A DNA stretch of 64,000 nt from Nonomuraea soli (GCF_013761175.1 NZ_JACDUR010000004.1:248001-312000), one strand, 5' to 3'. Positions 35,247-43,708 are shown, counted from the stretch's first letter. Notes: a model not told the origin generated them from the sequence alone. Numbers and translations: made by a program.

Positions 35247-36181
35247 CGTGCCAGGTCCAGGGCGAGATCGAGAGCGGCCCCGGCCAGGGCGCGGGTGGCG
35301 TCGGGGTCGCTCATGAGCAGCGGGCGGGCCTGGACGGTCACGCCGTCGAGGGCGACGCCCGCGTCCTCCTGCGCCACCAGCCAGCCGTCGAGCAACGGCC
35401 TGCCGTACAGCTCCAGCACGGCCTGGGCGCTCGTCTCCACCCCGATCGCGGCCAGCGTGGCGTCGGCCATGCCGCGCACGGGCGCGCCGCCGATGATGGG
35501 GGAGACGCCGACCACCGTCTTGGCGGCGACCGCGTCACGGATGCCCGGCACCTGCAGGATGGTGCCGACGCTGACCACCGGGTTCGACGGCGGCAGGATC
35601 ACGACGTCGGCCTCGGCGATCGCCTCGAGCACGCCAGGAGCCGGCTTGGCGGTGTCGACGCCGACCAGGGCGATCGACTCGGCGGGTACCGAGGCGCGCA
35701 TCCTGACCCACCACTCCTGGAAGTGGATGGCCCGCTTCCCGCGCTCGTCGGTGATGACCACATGGGTCTCGCACCGGTCGTCGCTCATCGGGATCAGCCG
35801 GACACCCGGCTGCCAGCGCGCGCACAACGCCTCGGTGATCTGGCTCAGCGGGTAACCCGCCTCCAGCATCTGCGAGCGCACGATGTGGGTGGCGAAGTCG
35901 CGGTCGCCCAGGCCGAACCACTGCGGCTCGACGCCGTAGGCGGCCAGCTCCTCCTTGACGGCGTGCGTCTCCTTCTCGCGGCCCCAGCCCTGCTCCTCGT
36001 TGATGCCTCCGCCGAGGGTGTACATGACCGTGTCGAGGTCGGGGCAGACCCGCAGGCCGAACAGGGTGATGTCGTCGCCGGTGTTACCGATCACGGTGAT
36101 CTCGGCGTCGGGGGCGGCGGCCTTGAGACCTCGCAGGAAGCGGGCTCCGCCGATGCCGCCGGCCAGGGAGACGATACGCAT
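35243..36181 (-). CDS. cofD: 2-phospho-L-lactate (phosphoenolpyruvate) transferase, F420 synthesis
   Basis: A 312-residue protein with the CofD/FbiA motifs: MRIVSLAGGIGGARFLRGL at the N-terminus, VIGNTGDDITLFGLRVCPD near 31-49, then WFGLGDRD near 88, HFQEWWVR near 150 and LPPSNPVVSVGTIL near 195. It transfers the phospholactyl or phosphoenolpyruvyl group from its GDP carrier to FO. In mycobacteria this is FbiA. The frame is open further upstream but family similarity begins exactly at this Met. It is the first gene of the cofD-cofE pair and is divergent from the Q/P-rich protein gene. Confidence 0.95.
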   Translation of the reverse strand: MRIVSLAGGIGGARFLRGLKAAAPDAEITVIGNTGDDITLFGLRVCPDLDTVMYTLGGGINEEQGWGREKETHAVKEELAAYGVEPQWFGLGDRDFATHIVRSQMLEAGYPLSQITEALCARWQPGVRLIPMSDDRCETHVVITDERGKRAIHFQEWWVRMRASVPAESIALVGVDTAKPAPGVLEAIAEADVVILPPSNPVVSVGTILQVPGIRDAVAAKTVVGVSPIIGGAPVRGMADATLAAIGVETSAQAVLELYGRPLLDGWLVAQEDAGVALDGVTVQARPLLMSDPDATRALAGAALDLALDLAR

Positions 36182-36350
36182 GCCGCCCAGTCTGTCACCC
36201 CTGTCTTGGAGGTAAGGCTTCACCTCCCGGCACACAGGTATAGGGGCATATTTGATGAATTGTGATAGATGCGGTTGGTGGGTCGGCCGACGTCCGAGTG
36301 CCTTCTGTGGCAAACTCCACTCCGGACCAAAGGGTCCAAATGGGGGTGCT

Positions 36351-38108
36351 GTGAGTAAATCTGACGTCAACCGGCTCCGAGAACCAGCCGCCTGGGTGAT
36401 CATCGGCTGGGCCGGTGTGAACATCCTGGGCGGGCTCGTCGAGTCGTTCATCGGTGACGCTCCCTCCTTCACAGACCGCGCGGCCGCCTACCTGTCGCCG
36501 CTCACCTCACCGCTCAGCACCGCGCTGCTCTTCGGCGCGCTGCTGCTCGTCACCTCCTTCGGCGCACCGCCGCTGCGGGCCAAGGCGATCCCGGCCGCCA
36601 TCGCCGGAGAACTGGCCGCCTCAGGTCTGCTCGGCGGGCTCGGAGTGCTGCTCACCCTCGGCGCGGCCGAGGGGTCGAGCGTGGTGTGGGCGCTGCTCAG
36701 CGGCCTGCTCGAGGTCGGGCTGATCGTGCTCGCACTGCTCTACGTGCGGCCGCTGGTGCTCGGTGGCAAGCCCTCAGGGCCGGTGTTCAGCTCGGCGCAG
36801 CCGTACACGCCGCCGTCGGGGTTCGCGCAGGAGGGCTTCGGCCAGCCCGCGTACGGCCAGCCGCCGGTGCCAGGCTCCGGAGTGCAGCCGATTCCGGGGG
36901 CGGGCGTGCAGCCGCAGTACGGCCAGCAGCCGGTTTCCGGGGTGCAGCCGATCCCGGGGGCCGGGGTGCAGCCGATCCCTGGCGCCGGGGTTCAGCCGAT
37001 GGGGGGCCAGCAGTTCGGCCAGCCCGCCTACGGGCAGCCCGCCTATGGCCAGCCTTCTTACGGCCAGCCTTCCTACGACCAGGCTGACGCGCCTTCCTAC
37101 GGCCAGCCCGAGGCCCCGCAGCCCGCTTTCGGCCAGCCCGACATCGCGCAGCCCTCGTACGGCCAGCCTTCCCAAGCCCAGCCCTCGTACGGCCAGCCCG
37201 ATGTCCAGGCGGCGCCCATGCAGCCCTTCCCGGCGCCGCAGCTCTCGCCCGACCCCCTCCAGGCGTCCGAGCCGGCGGCCCCGAACACGCTGCCCGCGCT
37301 CCCCGCGCCGATGCCGGGCGAGTACACGCCCCCGCCGTACGTTCCCGCCGACGCGCAGCCCTCGGTCTACCAGGGCGCCGACAGCATGCCGAACACCTAC
37401 GCGCCCCCGCACTCGCAGGGCGGCTACCAGCCCGCCGAGACCCGGCCCGACGTCTACCCGCCGGCGGAGGCTTACCAGCCGCCCGTCGAGGGATACCAGT
37501 CCGTCGACAGCCAGCCCGGCGGCTACCAGTCGTTCGAGAGCCAGCCCGGCGGCGGTTACACCCCCTCCCACTCGGCCCCGTCGCTGCCCGGCTACATCCC
37601 CGCCGAGACGCAGCCGGAGCTCGGCCACTCCGCCCCCGAGCAGCAGCCGTACTACACCCAGCCGCCCGCCTTCACGCCTTCCCCGGCCGAGCAGCAGGGT
37701 GGCCAGCCGTTCACCGGCTTCTCGGGCCACGAGTTCGCCCAGCCGTACCAGCAGGAGCCCGAGCCTCCGGTCGACCCGCGCTCGCAGCAGCTGCTCGACG
37801 CCTACCAGCAGGCCGACTCCTACCAGGCGTCCTCAGGGGTTCACCAGCCGCTGAGGGTGCCCGACTACAGCGCTCCGCAGCAGGCGCAGCCGTACGACGA
37901 CCCGTTCGGCCACCCGCAGCAGCCTTCCCACCAGCAGTCCTCCCACCAGGCGCCGCAGCCGTGGCCCGCCGAGCAGCCGCCGGCCGAGTCCACCGTGCGA
38001 CTCGACGCCTCGATGTACCGGGGCGACGCGCTGGCCTCGCCTCCGGGAGCCGCCGGAGACGACCCGATCGATCCCACCGCCATCTACACGCCAGATCCAC
38101 GCAGGTAA
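36351..38108 (+). CDS. Membrane protein with long Gln/Pro/Tyr-rich repeat tail
   Basis: About 585 residues with a GTG start preceded by GGGGGT. Residues 1-135 hold four predicted helices (for example AAWVIIGWAGVNILGGL, STALLFGALLLVTSF and ALLSGLLEVGLIVLALLYV). The remaining 450 residues are low-complexity, starting with repeats of YGQP[AS] and QPIPGAGV and continuing as loosely repeated Gly-Tyr-Gln-Ser and Glu-x-Gln-Pro units. The tail is probably disordered. It ends with an ordered-looking DPIDPTAIYTPDPRR. I cannot name a family; the position beside cofD and whiB suggests a conserved actinomycete envelope protein. Confidence 0.75.
   Translation: MSKSDVNRLREPAAWVIIGWAGVNILGGLVESFIGDAPSFTDRAAAYLSPLTSPLSTALLFGALLLVTSFGAPPLRAKAIPAAIAGELAASGLLGGLGVLLTLGAAEGSSVVWALLSGLLEVGLIVLALLYVRPLVLGGKPSGPVFSSAQPYTPPSGFAQEGFGQPAYGQPPVPGSGVQPIPGAGVQPQYGQQPVSGVQPIPGAGVQPIPGAGVQPMGGQQFGQPAYGQPAYGQPSYGQPSYDQADAPSYGQPEAPQPAFGQPDIAQPSYGQPSQAQPSYGQPDVQAAPMQPFPAPQLSPDPLQASEPAAPNTLPALPAPMPGEYTPPPYVPADAQPSVYQGADSMPNTYAPPHSQGGYQPAETRPDVYPPAEAYQPPVEGYQSVDSQPGGYQSFESQPGGGYTPSHSAPSLPGYIPAETQPELGHSAPEQQPYYTQPPAFTPSPAEQQGGQPFTGFSGHEFAQPYQQEPEPPVDPRSQQLLDAYQQADSYQASSGVHQPLRVPDYSAPQQAQPYDDPFGHPQQPSHQQSSHQAPQPWPAEQPPAESTVRLDASMYRGDALASPPGAAGDDPIDPTAIYTPDPRR
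36834..37205 (+). repeat. In-frame GQP/PGAGV coding repeats
   Basis: Within the tail of the membrane protein, units reading TACGGCCAGCC recur in frame at least nine times, and CAGCCGATCCCGGGGGCCGGGGTG-like units about four times at 36870-36995. Exact copies this close are prone to slippage, so length variation between strains is likely. Confidence 0.7.
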
Positions 38109-38301
38109 GAGCCGGGCAAAGAGCGGCTAGAGAGAAGGTGAGCCACGGGCGGCAGTCAATCCCGCCCTGGTACGGTTCCGACCGCTGACAGCGTTGAACG
38201 AGTCAGGCCAACGCCATGGATAACGGCGTCGGCCGCATCGCAACCGCACAGGATGAGCACACCGGGGCGAGCTGGTCTTTCCCCGGATACCGGCATGCCG
38301 C
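38109..38301. other. Intergenic stretch upstream of whiB, nothing recognised
   Basis: Together with the promoter region that follows, this is a gap of more than 300 bases. I see no open frame of coding character and no structured RNA. Long leaders before wbl genes are common, so it may hold regulator sites that I cannot name. Confidence 0.4.
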
Positions 38302-38335
38302 TTGACGTCCCGTGCTGCACACGCGTGTAATTACA
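38302..38335 (+). promoter_or_regulatory. Candidate whiB promoter with TGTAATTACA dyad
   Basis: TTGACG (38302-38307) is followed after 18 bases by TGTAAT (38326-38331), a fair vegetative promoter. The -10 region is part of a perfect 10-base palindrome, TGTAATTACA (38326-38335), and a related GTTGTTACG follows a few bases later. A regulator bound here would cover the -10 box. It lies about 85-120 bases before the whiB start. Confidence 0.45.
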
Positions 38336-38420
38336 GCCATGTTGTTACGCCTCCGAGATGGGTAAGAGGGAGGCGAATCATGGGGGGCTCCATTGCGGGC
38401 GGGCGGCAGGGAGGTGTGCA

Positions 38421-38681
38421 GTGGCCGATCTGGTCATCGCACCTGAGGACATGGACGGCGAGGAGCTCGGGTGGCAGGAGCGTGCGTTGTGCGCGCAGAC
38501 TGACCCCGAGGCCTTCTTCCCTGAAAAGGGAGGATCGACCAGAGAAGCGAAGAAGGTCTGTCGCGCCTGTGAGGTGCGTGCGGAGTGTCTTGAATACGCG
38601 TTGGAGCACGACGAGCGGTTCGGCATCTGGGGTGGGTTGTCCGAGCGCGAGCGTCGTAGGCTGAAGCGTCAAGCGGTCTGA
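38421..38681 (+). CDS. whiB: WhiB-family iron-sulfur transcription factor
   Basis: An 86-residue protein. Four cysteines hold a 4Fe-4S cluster: one in LCAQTDPEAFFPE, then C-RA-C-EVRAE-C 23 residues later. The FGIWGGLSERERRRLKR turn and basic helix complete the Wbl fold. The GTG start has AGGGAGG six bases upstream. Its place between cofD/cofE and the DUF3499-manB genes matches Streptomyces whiB and mycobacterial whiB2. WhiB acts with WhiA to trigger septation during sporulation, or cell division in mycobacteria, so a developmental role is expected. Confidence 0.93.
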   Translation: MADLVIAPEDMDGEELGWQERALCAQTDPEAFFPEKGGSTREAKKVCRACEVRAECLEYALEHDERFGIWGGLSERERRRLKRQAV

Positions 38682-38693
38682 ACGACTTTTTCG

Positions 38694-38723
38694 AAAAAGG
38701 GTCACCTTCGGGTGGCCCTTTTT
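38694..38723. terminator. Bidirectional intrinsic terminator
   Basis: AAAAAGGGTCACC-TTCG-GGTGGCCCTTTTT is a long stem with a stable TTCG loop and T runs on both strands (one A-C mismatch in the stem). It separates whiB from the convergent gene at 38745. Confidence 0.9.
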
Positions 38724-38744
38724 CGTGGGCCCGATTCCCGGGGG

Positions 38745-39179
38745 TCAGCGGCCGTCGTAGCCGGGGTCGACGGCGTCGGGCGACAACCCGAGAAGCGTGG
38801 CCACCTGCTCGACGACCACGTCGTGGATGAGCGCCCCGAGAGTGTCGCGGTCGCGGGCACGCGCCTCCAGCGGGCGGCGGTAGACCACGACGGCGGCGGG
38901 GTTGCGGCCGCTGGCGGCGTCCGCGCGGCCGAACGGCACCGTCTCGGGACCGGGACGGCCGGGACCGTCGCCCAGCTCCGACAACGGCGGCACATCCTCC
39001 ACGGCGAACTCCACCGACGCCAGCTGCTTGCCCCACTGCGGGCGCAGCCGGTCGACGGCGTCGAGCACCAGATCGTCGAAGCGTTCGCTGCGGGAGCGCG
39101 CCATCGGCACCCACGAAGGAGCGAGCGGGCCGCGCAGGCCCCTGCCGTGCCGATCGCGGCGGCGGGGGCTCACGGGCAC
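38745..39179 (-). CDS. Metallopeptidase-like (zincin) family protein with degenerate active site
   Basis: A 144-residue protein starting MPVSPRRRDRHGRGLRGPLAP, a basic leader that I recall as typical of the actinobacterial members. The body matches the small minimal-zincin family (RFDDLVLDAVDRL, LASVEFAVEDVPPL, AVVVYRRPLEARA). Where active members have HExxH, this has LIHDVVVEQVATLLGL, so the zinc-binding pair is lost. It is probably a non-enzymatic relative. It is conserved beside whiB and manB in actinomycetes. It is divergent from the DUF3499 gene. Confidence 0.75.
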   Translation of the reverse strand: MPVSPRRRDRHGRGLRGPLAPSWVPMARSRSERFDDLVLDAVDRLRPQWGKQLASVEFAVEDVPPLSELGDGPGRPGPETVPFGRADAASGRNPAAVVVYRRPLEARARDRDTLGALIHDVVVEQVATLLGLSPDAVDPGYDGR

Positions 39180-39304
39180 TCGCTTGGCTGTGTCACGGAA
39201 CCAGTCTACGAAAAGGCTGTGATAGGTGTCCGAATTGTGGCGACACGATCGGTAAGAGTGCTGAGGTAGTGGCGCCGGGGTCGCTTACCGGATACGGTCC
39301 CTCC

Positions 39305-39670
39305 GTGAGCCCCGTCCGCCGCTGTTCCCGCACTGCTTGCAGTCAGCCTGCCGTCTTCACGCTCACGTACGTGTACGCCGATTCGACCGCCGTGCTCGGC
39401 CCCCTGGCGACGTACGCGGAGCCACACTGCTATGACCTGTGCGCCGAACACGCCGAACGGCTGACAGCACCCCGCGGCTGGGAGGTCGTGCGCCTGCCGA
39501 CCGACTCCTCCGCCCCCAGCACCGACGACCTCGAAGCGCTGGCCAACGCCGTGCGCGAAGCCGCCAGGCCCGCGCCGGGCGGCACCGAACCCGTCGGCCA
39601 GGGCGTGGAGGTGAGCCGGCGCGGCCACCTGCGGGTGCTGCGGTCGGCGCAGCAGCAGCGAGACCGATAG
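39305..39670 (+). CDS. DUF3499 family zinc-ribbon-like protein
   Basis: A 121-residue protein with a GTG start. The start VRRCSRTACSQPAVFTLTYVY and then HCYDLCAEHAERLTAPRGWEVVRL carry four Cys and two His that could hold one zinc. This is the small DUF3499 family found just before manB in many actinobacteria. The C-terminal 50 residues are Pro/Gly-rich and variable. No function is established. It starts the five-gene run that includes manB. Confidence 0.88.
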   Translation: MSPVRRCSRTACSQPAVFTLTYVYADSTAVLGPLATYAEPHCYDLCAEHAERLTAPRGWEVVRLPTDSSAPSTDDLEALANAVREAARPAPGGTEPVGQGVEVSRRGHLRVLRSAQQQRDR

Positions 39671-39714
39671 GCTCGTCAGCGATACATGTAGTCGACACTG
39701 GGTGGAGCTGACGC

Positions 39715-41058
39715 GTGGGCGACCTCGCCAGGATCTTCAAGGCGTACGACGTTCGCGGCGTGGTGCCAGACGAGCTTGACGAGCCGACCGCCGAAGCCGT
39801 GGGGGCGGCGTTCGTCGAGGTGACCGGCGCGTCGTCGCTCGTCGTCGCGCGCGACATGCGGGTGTCGGGCAAGGCGCTCGTGGAGGCCTTCGTCAGGGGC
39901 GCGCTCTCACGCGGCGCCCACGTCATCGACGCCGGGCTCGGCTCCACCGACCTGCTCTACTACGCCAGCGGCAGCCTCGGCCTGCCCGGCGCGATGTTCA
40001 CCGCCAGCCACAACCCGGCCCGCTACAACGGCCTGAAGATGTGTCACGCCGGAGCCGTGCCCGTGGGCTCCGACACCGGGCTCACCACCATCCGCGACCG
40101 CGCCGCCGAGCTCCTCGGCACCTCGCCCGGCGAGCCGACCGGCACCGTCGAGGAGCGCGACTTCCTGCCCGGATACGCCGACCACCTCAAGTCGCTGGTC
40201 GACCTGTCCGGCATCCGGCCGCTCAAGGTCGTCGTCGACGCCGGCAACGCGATGGGCGGCCACACCGTGCCCGCCGTCTTCGCCGGGCTGCCCCTCGACC
40301 TGGTGCCCCTCTACTTCGAGCTCGACGGCACCTTCCCCAACCACGAGGCCAACCCGCTGGAGCCCGACAACCTGCGCGACCTGCAGAAGGCCGTCCTCGA
40401 CCACGGAGCCGACCTCGGCCTGGCCTTCGACGGCGACGCCGACCGCTGCTGGGTCGTCGACGAGCGCGGCGAGTCCGTGTCGCCCTCGGCGATCACGGCG
40501 CTGGTGGCCACGCGCGAACTGGCCAAGCATCCCGGCAGCGTGATCATCCACAACCTGATCACCTCGCGTGCCGTACCCGAGATCGTCACCGAGCACGGCG
40601 GCCGGCCCGAGCGCACCCGCGTCGGCCACTCCTTCATCAAGGCCGAGATGGCCCGCACCGGTGCCGTCTTCGGGGGCGAGCACTCCGCTCACTACTATTT
40701 CCGTGACTTCTGGTTCGCCGACTCCGGCATGCTGGCCGCACTCCACGTGCTGGCCGCGCTGGGGGAGCAGGACCGGCCGCTGTCGGAGGTGGTGGCGATC
40801 TACTCCCGCTACCACGCTTCGGGCGAAATCAACAGCACCGTCGCCGACGTCCCGGCTGCAATGGAGCTCGTACGGCAGGCGTTCGCCGGGAGGGGAGAGG
40901 TCGACGAGCTCGACGGGCTCACCGTCACCGGCCCCGGCTGGTGGTTCAACCTGCGCCCGTCCAACACCGAGCCGCTGCTGCGCCTGAATGCCGAGGCCGA
41001 CGACGAGGCGACGATGACGACGATCCGTGACGAGGTACTTCGGAGGTTGGCTAAGTGA
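39715..41058 (+). CDS. manB: Phosphomannomutase/phosphoglucomutase
   Basis: A 447-residue alpha-D-phosphohexomutase with a GTG start. All four active-site loops are present: TASHNPARYNG with phosphoserine Ser98, the metal loop DGDADR at 239-244, the sugar loop GGEHSAHYYF near 321-330, and the phosphate loop RPSNTEPLLRL near 415. It interconverts mannose-6-phosphate and mannose-1-phosphate for GDP-mannose, and possibly the glucose forms. It is coupled by GTGA to the Trm112 gene, then to the isomerase-like gene, so the locus is dedicated to mannose-phosphate supply. Confidence 0.93.
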   Translation: MGDLARIFKAYDVRGVVPDELDEPTAEAVGAAFVEVTGASSLVVARDMRVSGKALVEAFVRGALSRGAHVIDAGLGSTDLLYYASGSLGLPGAMFTASHNPARYNGLKMCHAGAVPVGSDTGLTTIRDRAAELLGTSPGEPTGTVEERDFLPGYADHLKSLVDLSGIRPLKVVVDAGNAMGGHTVPAVFAGLPLDLVPLYFELDGTFPNHEANPLEPDNLRDLQKAVLDHGADLGLAFDGDADRCWVVDERGESVSPSAITALVATRELAKHPGSVIIHNLITSRAVPEIVTEHGGRPERTRVGHSFIKAEMARTGAVFGGEHSAHYYFRDFWFADSGMLAALHVLAALGEQDRPLSEVVAIYSRYHASGEINSTVADVPAAMELVRQAFAGRGEVDELDGLTVTGPGWWFNLRPSNTEPLLRLNAEADDEATMTTIRDEVLRRLAK

Positions 41059-41219
41059 AGATCGACGACTGGCTGCTGGAGATCCTGGCCTGCCCGGCGT
41101 GCAAGTCCCCGCTGCGGGCCGAGTCCGAAGAACTCGCCTGCACCTCGTGCGGCCTGATCTACCCCGTACGCGACGACATCCCCGTGCTGCTGGTCGACGA
41201 GGCCAGGAAGCCGTCGTGA
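41055..41219 (+). CDS. Trm112-family small zinc-binding protein
   Basis: A 54-residue protein. LLEILACPACKSPL and LACTSCGLIYPVRDDIPVLL give the C-x2-C ... C-x2-C zinc site and the IPVLL end typical of the Trm112/YcaR family. In eukaryotes and archaea Trm112 activates methyltransferases. The role of bacterial forms is less clear. The start (GTG overlapping the manB stop) and the end (TGA overlapping the next GTG) fix both boundaries. Confidence 0.92.
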   Translation: MKIDDWLLEILACPACKSPLRAESEELACTSCGLIYPVRDDIPVLLVDEARKPS

Positions 41220-42304
41220 TCTGGCAGGAACACCTGCTCGACGACCAGACCCACCTGACAGAGACCGACCCGGGCGGCATGCTGCCCTCGGTCGCGAACG
41301 CAGCCGCCCACGTGCGCACCGCCTACCGCATCGCGCTGGAGAGCGGCGTCGACAAGCTCCAGGGCCGCCCGCGCGCCATCGTGGTCGTCGGCATGGGCGC
41401 TCCCGGGCTCGTCGGCGACATCCTGGCCACGGTCTGCGGCCCCGGCGCCCCGGTGCCCATCCTCACCGTCAGCGCCCACCGGCTGCCCGGCTGGGTCGGC
41501 GCCGCCGACCTGGTGATCGCCATCTCCGGCTCCGGCTTCGGCCGCGAAACCGTCGCGGTGGCCACCGAGGCGGTCAGACGCGGCTGCCACCTGCTTGCCG
41601 TCGGCCGCGCCGGCTCGCCGCTGGAGGCCATCGCCAAGCAGGCGTCGGCGATGTTCGTCGCGGTGCCCACGCACGGGCCCTCGCGCTCCAACCTGTGGCT
41701 GCTGGCCATCCCCGCGATGGTCGCCCTGTCCTCGCTCGGCCTCATCCGCGCCGACGCCGACGACTACGAGCAGATGGCGGTGCTCCTCGAAGACATCGCC
41801 CACCGGTGCCGGCCGAGCAGCGAATCGTTCGTCAACCCGGGCAAGACGCTCGCCATGGAACTGGCCGGGAACGTACCGCTCATCTGGGGCTCCTCGGCGG
41901 TCGCCGCCGTGGCCGCCCATCGCATGGCTACCCAGCTCGGCAAGAACGCCAAATACCCCGCGCTCCACGGCGCCCTGTTCGACCAGGTCGCCACCTTCGA
42001 CGGGCCCATGGCCGAGCGCGACATCTTCGCCGACGAGCCCGGCTTCTCCGTGCGCCTGGTGGTGCTGCGCGACCGCGACGAGGACCCGGAGCTCACCCGG
42101 CGTCGCGTGTTGTCCATCCAGCTCGCCGAGGACCGCGGCGTTCCGGTCTCCGAGATCATGGCCGAGGGGGAGCACGCCATCCAGCGCCTGGCCACGCTGA
42201 TCGAGCTGGTCGACTACGCGAGTGTCTACCTGGCCCTGGGGTATGGGCTCGATCCGACCCCGGTTTCGGCCGTCGCGGAGCTCAAGTCCAGAATTTCCCA
42301 ATAG
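41216..42304 (+). CDS. SIS-domain protein, phosphoglucose/phosphomannose isomerase type
   Basis: A 362-residue protein with two SIS subdomains. VVVGMGAPGLVGDIL near 60 and LVIAISGSGFGRETVAVATEA near 100 are the first sugar-phosphate-binding elements; VPLIWGSSAVAAVAAHRMATQLGKNAKYPA near 220 is the second, and a HGALFDQV His follows. The form matches bacterial bifunctional glucose/mannose-6-phosphate isomerases. Some actinobacterial members are doubtful catalysts because they lack residues I cannot check here. The start overlaps the Trm112 stop. Confidence 0.85.
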   Translation: MIWQEHLLDDQTHLTETDPGGMLPSVANAAAHVRTAYRIALESGVDKLQGRPRAIVVVGMGAPGLVGDILATVCGPGAPVPILTVSAHRLPGWVGAADLVIAISGSGFGRETVAVATEAVRRGCHLLAVGRAGSPLEAIAKQASAMFVAVPTHGPSRSNLWLLAIPAMVALSSLGLIRADADDYEQMAVLLEDIAHRCRPSSESFVNPGKTLAMELAGNVPLIWGSSAVAAVAAHRMATQLGKNAKYPALHGALFDQVATFDGPMAERDIFADEPGFSVRLVVLRDRDEDPELTRRRVLSIQLAEDRGVPVSEIMAEGEHAIQRLATLIELVDYASVYLALGYGLDPTPVSAVAELKSRISQ

Positions 42305-42347
42305 GATCCCCTGGACGTGAAAACGATCAGATGAGTGGAGTGGACCA

Positions 42348-43274
42348 GTGAGTGCTGGTGGCGGTACCAAAGCGATCATCGCGGCCCTTGCCGCCAACAT
42401 ATCCATCGCTATCGCAAAGTTCTTCGCAGCCGCCATGACGGGCTCGTCCTCGATGCTGGCCGAAGGCATCCACTCGGTCGCAGACTCGGGCAACCAGGTC
42501 CTGCTCCTCGTCGGCGGCAAGCGCGCCCAGCGCGCGAGCACCAAGGTCCACCCCTTCGGCTACGGCCGCGAACGCTACTTCTACGCCTTCGTCGTCGCGG
42601 TCGTGCTCTTCGCCATCGGCGCGGTGTTCTCCATCTACGAAGGCATCCACAAGTGGAGCAGCGACGAAGGGCTGAAGGACCCCTGGTGGGCCGTCGGCGT
42701 CCTGGTCTTCGCGATCATCGCCGAGACCTTCTCCTTCCGCACCGCGATCATCGAGTCCAACCGCGTGCGCGGCAAGCAGTCCTGGGTGGCGTTCGTACGG
42801 CGGGCCAAGTCGCCCGAGCTCCCCGTCATCCTCCTGGAGGACCTCGGCGCGCTCCTCGGCCTGATCTTCGCCCTCTTCGGCGTGAGCATGGCCATGATCA
42901 CCGGCGACGTGAGATGGGACGCCCTGGGCACCCTCATGATCGGTGTCCTGCTCGCCGTCATCTCCGTCATCCTGGCCGTCGAGACCAAGTCCCTCCTCAT
43001 CGGCGAAAGCGCCGACCCGGGCACCGAAGACCAGATCCGCGCCGCCCTCGAGAACGCACCCGAGGTCGACCGCATCATCCACATGAAGACGCTGCACCTC
43101 GGGCCCGAGGAACTACTGGTGGCGGCCAAGATCGCCGTCCAGCACGACGACACGGCGGCAGAGGTCGCCCGCGGCATCGACGAGGCCGAGCAGCGCATCC
43201 GCGAGGCGGTGCCGATCGCGCGGGTCATCTACCTGGAGCCCGACCTCGACCGTAGCGCCAAGCCCCTCACCTGA
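42348..43274 (+). CDS. Cation diffusion facilitator (CDF) transporter
   Basis: A 308-residue protein with a GTG start. It has about six helices, and the metal site of the family appears as EGIHSVADSGNQ in helix 2 (His41, Asp45) with LEDLGALLG in helix 5. The cytoplasmic C-terminal domain (about 215-300) has the ferredoxin-like MKTLHLGPEELLVAAKI. CDF proteins exchange divalent metal such as zinc for protons. The HSxxD form suggests zinc or related metals. It follows the isomerase gene after 43 bases and ends the operon. Confidence 0.87.
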   Translation: MSAGGGTKAIIAALAANISIAIAKFFAAAMTGSSSMLAEGIHSVADSGNQVLLLVGGKRAQRASTKVHPFGYGRERYFYAFVVAVVLFAIGAVFSIYEGIHKWSSDEGLKDPWWAVGVLVFAIIAETFSFRTAIIESNRVRGKQSWVAFVRRAKSPELPVILLEDLGALLGLIFALFGVSMAMITGDVRWDALGTLMIGVLLAVISVILAVETKSLLIGESADPGTEDQIRAALENAPEVDRIIHMKTLHLGPEELLVAAKIAVQHDDTAAEVARGIDEAEQRIREAVPIARVIYLEPDLDRSAKPLT

Positions 43275-43284
43275 CGGCTCGGTC

Positions 43285-43635
43285 CTCGCTGGTCGGGCGC
43301 CTTCGGCGCTGGTGGGGCTTGGGCTGTGCTTGGCGGGGGTGGTCCTTCGGCCCACCCCCAGGCCCCGTGGTCGATGGCCCGGGGGCCATCGACACCCCGT
43401 CCGGGGTTCTCGCTCTGCGGCCCCTTCCACGGGCATGGGCCTCGCGGGGTCGTGCGCCTTCGGCGCCGGCGGGCTCGGGCTGTGTTCAGTGGGGGGTGGT
43501 CCTTCGGCCCACCCCCCACACCCCCGTGGTCGATGGCCTGGGGGCCATCGACACCCCGCTCGTGGTTCCCGACGATGCCCCTTCCCGGCTTGGGCCTCGC
43601 TGGTCGGGCGCCTTCAGCGCTGGCGGCCGAGGGCG
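43285..43635. repeat. About 156-base tandem repeat with two hairpins per unit
   Basis: The unit occurs twice fully and once partly; CTCGC-GGTCG-GCGCCTTC recurs at 43285, about 43441 and 43596, and GGTCCTTCGG at 43341 and 43498. Each full unit contains GGGGGTGG-TCCTTCGGC-CCACCCCC and GTCGATGGCC-NGGG-GGCCATCGAC, both able to form long stems. The run fills most of the 434 bases between two convergent genes, so it could also act as a terminator. I see no coding signal. Confidence 0.85.
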
Positions 43636-43708
43636 CGTTCTCTTGCACGACACGGCCGGGACGTGTGCCCGGATGCCCCCGTTGACGCACGGCCGCCTGC
43701 CCGCCAGG

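Noticed and set aside
43285..43635. CRISPR-like array
   Set aside because: The unit is about 156 bases, copies are few and imperfect, there are no unique spacers of even length, and no cas genes are present.
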